From NCBI GenBank assembly GCA_030562195.1, contig JAUJPP010000001.1, positions 10,346,472 to 10,410,471 of the forward strand: DNA of 64,000 nucleotides, given 5' to 3'. The notes below the pieces were generated by a model, which was not told the origin of the DNA, did no database searches, and saw only the letters and a program-made list of their open reading frames with translations. The first letter of the stretch is position 1; the number at the start of each line of letters is the position of its first letter. This stretch comes from Nipponacmea schrenckii. Its lineage: Eukaryota > Mollusca > Gastropoda > Lottiidae. A program made the position numbers and the translations under genes. Positions 59,301-64,000 of this stretch are shown piece after piece.

Positions 59301-62300
59301 ATTTGGACCTATATCGGCATCAGATGTTGTTACATGTATTACTTGAGTTAAATTATCAGCATCTTCTGAAACTCGGAATCGAGTGACATTCATATTAAAT
59401 TTTGGTGGATTATCATTAAAATCTAAGACATTAACAATCACAGGAACTATGGTACTGCGTGAAGGTTTACCATTATCTGTTGCTATCACCTTAAACTTGT
59501 AAAGATCTTCAGTTTCTCTGTCTAATACCTGAGACAGTGTCAGCTTTCCTACAATTTAAATTCATAAGATTTCATTGAACACTATGTTATTTAATTTTGA
59601 ATATGAATAGTAATTGTTAAAGGGTATATGTTAAGAATAACGTCATTCCATTTCTCTTAAACTGAGTATCAAACAACCAACTGTTTCCAAAAAAATAAAA
59701 TGAGAAAGTGCATTGGCACAAAAACGTGCCATGGAGCCCCAAACTGAATAAAAAAAATACATACAGAAATTCAGGAGATTTCATTTGGATTCATGTTAAA
59801 GTAATGAATAAAGCTAATATTATTTAGAATCTACAGAGACAGACATCAATAGCTACATAATATGAATTTGGTAAGGCTATACCTGCAGATGCGACTACAA
59901 GCAATGATCACTCTCTGTTATCCTTGCAATTATGCCGAAATCTAATTATTTTATTAGATTGGGTGAGAATTGAAAAGTAATGGCTATATTTTCTTCCACG
60001 AATCACAAAGACCTTTTTCACTCAGAGCACCGATGTCAAAATGAAAGATGACATTGTTTAGGAGATTGAAGCATGGATAATGTTCAAAATAGCATGCATA
60101 TTCGTGAACATTAAATGGCCAACACCCTTAAATTTGTAAAAGACGAAATGAAACTAACCGTTTTTGGAAATATCGAAATATTGTGTACCATATATAGAAA
60201 AAGTTACCAGTTGGTTTTTGTCCTTGTCTGTAGCTGTTAATGTTGTTAGCTCAGTAGATGTACTGGTACTCTCAGATACATTTAATATTATAGAATCACC
60301 TTCAAGTATGTCTGGACTATTATCATTGACGTCTGTTATATCAATGGATAGGGTACCTGTTAAATAATATCTAATACTATAGAATCACCATCCAGTATGT
60401 CTGGACTATTATCATTGACGTCTGTTATATCAATGGATAGTATACCTGTTAAATTATATCTAATACTATAGAATCACCATCCAGTATGTCTGGACTATTA
60501 TCATTGACGTCTGTTATATCAATGGATAGGGTACCTGTTAAATAATATCTAATACTATAGAATCACCATCCAGTATGTCTGGACTATTATCATTGACGTC
60601 TGTTATATCAATGGATAGGGTACCTGTTAAATAATATCTAATACTATAGAATCACCATCCAGTATGTCTGGACTATTATCATTGACGTCTTTTATATCAA
60701 TGGATATTGTACCTGTTTAATAATATCTAATACTATAGAATCACTATCCAGTATGACTGGACTATTATCATTGACGTCTGTTAATATCAATGGATAGGGT
60801 ACCTGTTAAATAATATCTAATACTATAGAATCACCATCCAGTATGTCTGGACTATTATCATTGACATCTTGTATATCAATGGATAGGATAGGATACCTGT
60901 GTAATAATATCTAATACTATAGAATCACCATCCAGTATGTCTGGACTATTATCATTGACATCTTGTATATCAATGGATAGGATAGGATACCTGTGTAATA
61001 ATATCTAATACTATAGAATCACCATCCAGTATGTCTGGACTATTATCATTGACATCTTGTATATCAATGGATAGGATAGGATACCTGTGTAATAATATCT
61101 AATATTGTAGGATCACCATTCAGTATATCTGGATTATTATCATTGGCGTCTTTTATACCAATGGATAGGGTGCCTTTGTAATAATATCTTATTAAAACAT
61201 AATATGTAGAAAAAACAATTAACCTGTGGCAGTTTGTTTTTCACTTTGGCTGTTTTTATCTTCAGTAAAAATATATAGAATGACTCTTTCAGCAATCTCT
61301 CTATCAAGGGATGAATTGACTTTGATTGTCCCTGTTGTGTTCTCTACATCAAACCAATCCTATCAAACAATTCAAATTTAGTTAACTATATAAATTATCT
61401 AAATTATAATGTTCATCCTTTTGTCATTTGTTCTCATTACAACTGTATAGTCTGATGATCGATGATCAATTTATTTCCGTTGGGATTACTAACATTTTTT
61501 CAAGTCTTTTTTCAGGCATTGTGATTGAAACTGGGTTGAATTTTGACATTTACATACATGTATATTGAAAAATTCAGTTCAACGGACTAGGTTAATGTAA
61601 TGATTGTCGTACCTGTATATGACCAATGTCAACATTATTATCTTTTTCATCATAAGCTTTACTTCGATTCCATAAAATTGCATAAAATAAATCAGAATTT
61701 GTATCTAGATCAGTTGCCATGAAATTAAATACTGTAATATTGGGAGCTAGACTTTCTGATATATTTATTGATTCGATTTCAGATCGAAATTTTGGAGGTT
61801 TATTATTAATATCAGTTAGAAATATTTGAACTGTGGTAGAACTTGATAAAGGTTCAGGATCAGTTCCTCTATCAACTGCTAATACTGTTAACCAGAATGT
61901 AGAATTTGGGATGTTATCACGATCTAATTGAGCTCCAGGTCCAACTGTAATTTGTCCAGATGAACTGTTCATTCTGAAATTATCGGATCCCCCAGTTTCA
62001 ATCAAATAAAATACTTCATTGTTAGGAGAACTTCCATCTTTATCAGTAGCATGAACCTTGACAACTTCAGTACCTAAAAATACAAACGCAGTAAATATAA
62101 TAATATCATAGTAGTTCCGGGGGGGGGGGGTATATGGCTTAAGTAGCTGATAAGAATTGAATTTTGTCTACCTCTTTCAGGATAAACAAATCAGGCGGTT
62201 CAGTTGCAATTTCACAAGGGCTCCTTTATATGTTAGACGGTCACCACAAGATTGCTGTGAATACATGAATTTTTTGCTTGAAAACTATCTAACAATCTAA

Positions 62301-63718
62301 AAAATACCCCCGTTAAAAACAAGTTTTAGAACATGAGCTTAATTTGTTATGCAATTCGAATCATTACAAAATACGCTTCGAAATTAATGGCGATGGAGAT
62401 TCTTTGAAAGGGTTGCGGTCTTGAAACTCGTAATTGCAAAGGGACACCAAGTGAAGCTTGGGTAGAAAGCACCGCCTTAGCATTTTCTTTCTGAATTTCA
62501 TTTAAATACCTTCAGTAGAATTTTCTGGAATAGATCCATAATACATGGTGTCTTCAAAGGTAGGAGTGTTATCGTTCAAATCCTAAAAGAATATATTTTA
62601 AGGAACCATATAAAACGAAAGGTAAATCATAAAAAAAATAATTATTATATATATTTATATCAAGTCTCAAATGACCTGGCTGTATGACACAAGAAAATCA
62701 ACACACCGCATTAATTCAAAATAGATCAACTATAAATTAAATAAAGATTCGTGAGTTTTGATATTTAACTTTTTATTCGTCTTTGAATTACCTAAAATCA
62801 TTACCTATATATATATGTATAAAATAATATATCTAATAAAATATAATATTAAGTTTCAAATATTATCAGATTTTAGGTAATTCAAAGACGTATAAAAAGT
62901 TAAATATCAAAACTCACGAATTTATTTTATAGTTGATCTATTTTTTAATTTATGCATTTGAGACTTGATATTCGAAACGAAATACGCAATAAATAAAAAA
63001 TTCCCAACTTGTTATTGCAGACTGTATCAGAAAAACATCGTTTCTAATTCGCGAATATTATGTCTCAAATGACTTTTGATTGCACAATGCTGTCTGCCTT
63101 TGGTGGAGGATTCAAGACACCGAAGTTTGAAAGGCCAGTTCACAATAAGGCATGATAAGCAAATCCCATTATGAAATATATGAGTAATATAATACAATAC
63201 AATTATTCAGACTGTTTTTACAGTTCTCCGACCCAAGATAGGTGTTTCAGATAAAAAAAAATTGAAAAAAGAAACTACCAGAATTTCTCTATGCTAATGT
63301 TATAGTAATGTGGAAGTACTAGATTTTAAAGCAAATTTCGTATCGTATCCCTAACACGATATTTGACGCTTCATTGATATGACACGATGCCTTGCACTGT
63401 GATTTGGTGAAATATTATTTATTGGAACTTTTTGTAATGTATTCATAACGAGATAATTGTTTATTAAGAGAAACTTACTGTAACTGTTAAAATAATAGTC
63501 TCAGCATCCGAGGTGTTTTGTGGGATTCCATTATCTTTAGCTATTAAGTTCAGTGTTATTCTTCCCGGATTCACACGATCTAATAATTCAAAGTCAATGG
63601 GATTTAGACATTTCAGCATCCCAGTAGTGGCATTGACTGTAAAATTACTACTTATTGTGTCATTATGAATCAATTCATAAGATACTTCACTATTTTTACC
63701 AATATCAGCATCGACTGC
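41122..63718 (-). CDS. Cadherin-23-like cadherin, 3' part of a large gene (20 exons seen, 5' end beyond window)
   Basis: Twenty minus-strand exons join with consistent phases into 1247 codons plus stop. Residues 1 to about 960 are extracellular cadherin (EC) repeats, with eight DxNDN-type linkers visible (for example DLNDNTP, DVNDNSP, DFNDNPP, DTNDNPP, DENDNPP). Two linkers are altered (DINNKPP and DENINPP) and probably bind calcium differently. Residues about 962-1064 have no EC motif but resemble the membrane-adjacent domain of CDH23 (MTFLAQPEEVREF...FISNVTGITF). Next is a 22-residue membrane segment (YILIAVIVCLLAILFITVFMFL), then FKRKLKA, nearly identical to the start of the CDH23 tail, and a 144-residue acidic cytoplasmic tail. 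CDH23 forms tip links and microvillar links in vertebrates; the role here is inferred to be adhesion between membrane protrusions. Earlier EC repeats and the signal peptide lie past the right edge. Confidence 0.93.
41846..42020 (+). pseudogene. THAP-domain-like remnant, antisense in a cadherin intron
   Basis: ATG 41846 begins MVECQARGCLNN, like the C-x(4)-C start of a THAP zinc finger, followed by a possible donor (GTAAAG). After a possible acceptor (..gaattccag, about 41921), the frame YVVCEKQFLPADFEV resembles the CxxHFxPxDFE end of a THAP domain. The zinc-ligand His is replaced by Gln, and the middle of the domain, including the AVPTYM-type end, is not recognisable. Upstream sequence has a CGCCATCTT motif like a YY1 site. 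A decayed gene or P-element-type transposase piece is likely. Confidence 0.38.
43000..45700 (-). pseudogene. Second BEL/Pao element, degenerate, minus strand
   Basis: Reading leftwards: gag end (EVLKLYPDDNLSLEQLLTC, about 45450), zinc knuckle and HHxxLH-like region (LCYNCLSDSHTADSC...CSVCRQKHQTLH, about 45000-45110), protease and spacer (IPIGADSVWQFLKPE, SNLGYLLSGPS, 44343-44723), the start of reverse transcriptase (about 44100-44390), its C-terminal part (SGLLGMVWDIRDDTILF, 43343-43645) and an RNase H trace (HVFCDACP, about 43140). Stops and shifts are numerous and integrase was not found. It differs from the plus-strand copy at 33-40 kb. Confidence 0.85.
45723..45968 (+). other. Open frame of unknown origin between two retroelement remnants
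   Basis: The 81-codon plus-strand frame encodes a helical acidic peptide (LVESKEQLHLLDEAIQDLHVQLD). It lies between the minus-strand BEL/Pao gag and the Penelope-like fragment, in the opposite orientation to both. Its character would suit the N-terminus of a Pao gag, which would imply an inversion, but I cannot confirm that. Confidence 0.25.
46006..46800 (-). pseudogene. Penelope-like element reverse transcriptase fragment
   Basis: Minus-strand blocks in Penelope order: GHPIISDRDESYAVSEYIDHFLLPL (start of the finger region), YTNIDNTSALMAVRKAF with LQLLEICLSCNDFTFNGK, then, after a gap, YYKETDNHQLLHMSSFHPKHTF. The last is a hallmark of Penelope-like enzymes downstream of the palm. The catalytic palm itself is lost between about 46200 and 46290, and the GIY-YIG nuclease was not seen. 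Defective. Confidence 0.82.
46870..48060. other. Intron DNA, unassigned
   Basis: Short open frames on both strands around 46824-47187 have no recognisable relatives. Around 47720-47740 two CACGTGATCT words lie close together. No gene is supported. Confidence 0.35.
48070..48180. repeat. Short tandem array with RFX X-box-like motifs
   Basis: Three units of about 29 bp (CAACCAGTATGATTTCAGCC plus GTTGCC...) are visible. The unit junctions create GTTGCCGAGCAAC (48108-48120) and GTTGCCCAGCAAC (48137-48149), both fitting the RFX consensus GTNRCC-N-RGYAAC. The third unit is degenerate (GTTGCCTAGCAGC, 48166-48178). Confidence 0.65.
48338..48394 (-). CDS. Cadherin exon 19 (cytoplasmic)
   Basis: 57 nt; acceptor ..ttttccag, donor GTAGGT. 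Encodes NNPLFEKEELNNPSFDNI. The incoming base completes the codon begun in exon 18 and two bases pass to exon 20. Confidence 0.85.
48955..49769 (+). mobile_element. Pearl-like non-autonomous element, copy 3
   Basis: Shares its leader with the copy at 32370. Four to five core units of roughly 150 bp follow, with CACCCACAATA and AAGGGCAATAACT variants, and the right end is CATGTGGGCGTATAAAAATG. It lies in cadherin intron 18, inverted relative to the gene. Confidence 0.75.
50366..51069. repeat. Near-perfect 0.7-kb inverted repeat (fold-back element)
   Basis: The arms are about 340 bp (50366-50708 and 50722-51069) with a centre of about 13 bp (TTTTTCATATTATG region). Ends are ATGGGGGCTGCCATG and its inverse. 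Arm identity is high, with a few small indels (such as GTCAATGAATGAC versus an ATTCATTG-containing counterpart). There is no coding sequence and no obvious target duplication. It lies in cadherin intron 18, so its transcript could fold into a long hairpin. Confidence 0.92.
51989..52043 (-). CDS. Cadherin exon 18 (cytoplasmic microexon)
   Basis: 55 nt; acceptor ..ggatttcag, donor GTAAGG. Encodes KKKHPDISPILQQKSFG. It is the only stretch between exons 17 and 19 with acceptor, donor and the exact phases needed on both sides, and it restores a single frame across the tail. Confidence 0.8.
52150..52612 (+). mobile_element. Diverged pearl-like element, partial
   Basis: Two to three core-like units (CCAAGTTTCATCAAAATCTATT..., CATCAAGTTCATCAAAATTCGTC...) are followed by a right end CATTTCATGTGGGATTATAAAAG, a diverged form of the family terminus. 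It lies in cadherin intron 17. Confidence 0.55.
52759..52805 (-). CDS. Cadherin exon 17 (start of cytoplasmic tail)
   Basis: 47 nt; acceptor ..ttttcag, donor GTAAGT. Encodes FKRKLKAAAIDVKST, very close to HKRKLKA directly after the membrane segment of vertebrate CDH23. Confidence 0.88.
52997..53127 (-). CDS. Cadherin exon 16 (transmembrane)
   Basis: 131 nt; acceptor ..attgccag, donor GTACAT. A charged stretch (KNDDESKKKE) is followed by the 22-residue membrane helix. Confidence 0.93.
53513..53579 (-). CDS. Cadherin exon 15 (membrane-adjacent domain end)
   Basis: 67 nt; acceptor ..gcattccag, donor GTGAGT. Encodes VLDTFSGDLQSIHSKYKVIEVY, matching the last part of the CDH23 membrane-adjacent domain. 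Phases fit exons 14 and 16. Confidence 0.87.
53795..53860 (-). CDS. Cadherin exon 14 (membrane-adjacent domain)
   Basis: 66 nt; acceptor ..catttcag, donor GTACTT. Encodes SDLFLHGVSKDGKILDASDL, comparable to the LLIHVVNRDTNRILDVD segment of CDH23. Confidence 0.88.
54124..54210 (-). CDS. Cadherin exon 13 (membrane-adjacent domain)
   Basis: 87 nt; acceptor ..tttttag, donor GTTAGT. Encodes FISNVTGITFVPDELLSHED, comparable to LLSNITGAIV in CDH23. Confidence 0.88.
54428..54516 (-). CDS. Cadherin exon 12 (membrane-adjacent domain start)
   Basis: 89 nt; acceptor ..atattgtag, donor GTATGT. Encodes LYVIGDKQVIKMTFLAQPEE, the first strand and helix of the non-EC juxtamembrane domain. Confidence 0.88.
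54820..55041 (-). CDS. Cadherin exon 11 (last EC repeat, end)
   Basis: 222 nt, phase 0 at both ends; acceptor ..tttttcag, donor GTAAGA. Contains VTDKDTAKYSI and the closing strand LISLVVNVSDAAGGD. It lacks a DxNDN linker, as expected for the last EC repeat. Confidence 0.9.
55350..55636 (-). CDS. Cadherin exon 10 (EC repeat with DENDNPP linker)
   Basis: 287 nt; acceptor ..tattttcag, donor GTATTG. Contains FRINSSSGEISV, LDRETS and ILDENDNPPKF. Confidence 0.92.
55680..56190. repeat. Degenerate minisatellite in cadherin intron 9
   Basis: About nine imperfect units of roughly 55-65 bp share CTTTTGATATAATACGGTAC and (C/G)GACAAACATTCTCTATTA. They occupy most of the intron between exons 9 and 10. 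Confidence 0.82.
56286..56514 (-). CDS. Cadherin exon 9 (EC repeat with DTNDNPP linker)
   Basis: 229 nt; acceptor ..tattctag, donor GTAATG. Contains IRIIAYDLGLP, YVNDTNDNPPSF and VIATDPDDDA. Confidence 0.92.
56940..57140 (-). CDS. Cadherin exon 8 (EC repeat)
   Basis: 201 nt, phase 0 at both ends; acceptor ..tttttcag, donor GTAAGT. Contains FLATDADKDKERNGRVKY and LDEDSGQMKL. Confidence 0.92.
57517..58041 (-). CDS. Cadherin exon 7 (two EC linkers)
   Basis: 525 nt, phase 0 at both ends; acceptor ..ttttttcag, donor GTAGGT. Contains LNREDKDSYTFNIVATD, DDINDCTPEF, KATDCDIGNNG and the altered linker KDENINPPVF, in which the second Asp of DxNDN is replaced by Ile. Confidence 0.94.
58276..59221 (+). 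mobile_element. Pearl-like non-autonomous element, copy 4, filling cadherin intron 6
   Basis: Left end ATATACGCCCACTAG, right end TTCATGTGGGCGTATAAAAATG. Five or so core units with TGCACCCACAATAAA and GGGCAATAACTCAAAA lie between, interrupted near 58680 by a C homopolymer. The right end stops about 16 bp from the exon 6 donor, so the element makes up most of the intron. Confidence 0.8.
59238..59548 (-). CDS. Cadherin exon 6 (EC repeat with DFNDNPP linker)
   Basis: 311 nt; acceptor ..aaattgtag, donor GTGAGT. Contains LDRETEDLYKFKVIATDNG, LDFNDNPPKF and SDADIGPNANVTYRL. Confidence 0.94.
60159..60356 (-). CDS. Cadherin exon 5 (EC repeat with DVNDNSP linker)
   Basis: 198 nt; acceptor ..atttaacag at 60357-60358, donor GTTAGT. 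Contains SIDITDVNDNSPDILEG and TATDKDKNQLVTFSI. Its first 75 or so bases and the acceptor are copied repeatedly upstream (60357-61190). Among the copies only this one continues in frame into the rest of an EC repeat, which is why I take it as the true exon. Confidence 0.9.
60357..61190 (-). repeat. Tandem array duplicating a cadherin splice acceptor and exon start
   Basis: About nine tandem units, 89 bp each near exon 5 and about 94 bp further away, fill intron 4. On the minus strand each unit holds ATTATTTAACAG|GTACCC, the code for DITDVNDNSPD, and a stretch ending in an in-frame TAA. Copies near exon 5 are almost identical; the farthest (about 61100-61190) is the most diverged. Extra GATAG pentamers mark a later sub-family (three adjacent copies). 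Confidence 0.93.
61224..61359 (-). CDS. Cadherin exon 4 (EC repeat)
   Basis: 136 nt; acceptor ..gtttgatag, donor GTTAAT (a weak donor). Contains FDVENTTGTIKVNSSLDRE. The outgoing phase matches exon 5. Confidence 0.88.
61613..62073 (-). CDS. Cadherin exon 3 (EC repeat with altered linker)
   Basis: 461 nt; acceptor ..attttttag, donor GTACGA. Contains KVHATDKDGSSPNNEVFY, LAVDRGTDPEP and the altered linker FLTDINNKPPKF, where Asp-Asn is replaced by Asn-Lys. Confidence 0.94.
62510..62582 (-). CDS. Cadherin exon 2 (DLNDNTP linker)
   Basis: 73 nt; acceptor ..attcttttag, donor GTATTT. Encodes DLNDNTPTFEDTMYYGSIPE. It is short but fixed by the linker motif and by phases on both sides. Confidence 0.9.
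62656..62972. repeat. Palindromic MITE-like element in cadherin intron 1
   Basis: Outer inverted ends ATATCAAGTCTCAAATG (left) and CATTTGAGACTTGATAT (right), and an inner inverted block (TTCGTGAGTTTTGATATTTAA) at about 62747-62795 and 62875-62930. The centre is AT-rich. No coding sequence. Another CTCAAATGAC word lies at about 63063. Confidence 0.75.
63479..63718 (-). CDS. Cadherin exon 1 of window (EC repeat)
   Basis: 240 nt, phase 0 at both ends; acceptor ..tacttttcag, donor GTAAGT. Contains AVDADIGKNSEVSYEL, a diverged LDRE motif (FELLDRV) and LIAKDNGIPQ. The acceptor shows that the gene continues to the right of the window. Confidence 0.93.
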
Positions 63719-64000
63719 CTGAAAAGTACAGTTAATGCTTTGTTATTAATATCATTGTTGAATGATTTTTTTTTTATTTCAGGTCATAACTGAAAGATTC
63801 TTCTAAAGCCTAACTTAGGTCGACCTGCGATATGACAACAAGTTGGAACTTTCAGATTAAGTCGATACGTCTCGCAAGAGTGAACTTTCAAAAACTAGAG
63901 ATTTTCTGACGGCAACTAGTTCTACCCATTCGTAAGAGCGCTTACGTCGACCTTAAGTTGCGGCTTATTTGTCAGCTGCAGCTAGTTTTTTCTCATCGTA
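63719..64000 (-). other. Cadherin intron continuing off the window
   Basis: No further exon is visible up to the window edge; the sequence is intronic by position. Confidence 0.6.

Noticed and set aside
1..64000. CRISPR array, rRNA, standalone tRNA genes or bacterial-type operons
   Set aside because: None seen. The tandem arrays have no repeat-spacer pattern, the tRNA-like boxes belong to SINEs, and gene structure is plainly eukaryotic.

Overview
The window is AT-rich animal nuclear DNA: intron-split genes with GT-AG junctions, long repeat-filled introns and intergenic DNA, and no operon-like packing. Several repeats resemble ones I know from mollusc genomes: core repeats with a GGGCAATAACTC motif inside TATACGCCCAC ends (pearl-like), a tRNA-derived SINE, and BEL/Pao, DIRS-like and Penelope-like retroelements. 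I infer a mollusc, probably a gastropod; the species cannot be read from the sequence.

Three host genes can be joined exon by exon with matching splice phases. (1) 2137-11904, plus strand: a sine oculis-binding protein (SOBP) homologue, three exons, 746 residues visible, first exon not found. (2) 21744-29634, minus strand: a secreted Ly6/uPAR three-finger protein of 111 residues in three small exons, complete from signal peptide to stop. (3) 41122 to beyond 63718, minus strand: a large cadherin whose juxtamembrane domain, membrane segment and basic start of the tail resemble cadherin-23. Twenty exons give 1247 residues in one frame and the gene continues off the right edge. Weaker coding traces are an isolated splice-bounded exon (31724-31889, minus) and a decayed THAP-like remnant (41846-42020, plus).

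Mobile DNA fills most of the rest. 1252-1625 is a SINE with a 13-bp target duplication. 13862-15258 is a three-layer nest of two MITE families. 16262-20176 is an end-to-end hAT element with an 8-bp duplication and a broken ZMYM1-like transposase. 32938 to about 40110 is a degenerate plus-strand BEL/Pao element broken by a tyrosine-recombinase (DIRS/Ngaro-type) element with split direct repeats, by a 0.2-kb DIRS-type reverse transcriptase fragment, and by a TTAA MITE. A second degenerate BEL/Pao and a Penelope-like fragment lie inside the last cadherin intron. Pearl-like repeats, fold-back elements, minisatellites and a 0.7-kb near-perfect inverted repeat occupy other introns.

The most unusual local structure is in the cadherin gene. 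The intron before one cadherin-repeat exon (60357-61223) is almost wholly a tandem array of 89-94 bp units, each copying the intron 3' end, the splice acceptor and the first part of the next exon, so about nine decoy acceptors precede the true one. I saw no evidence of a multi-gene system comparable to a bacterial operon or defence island.
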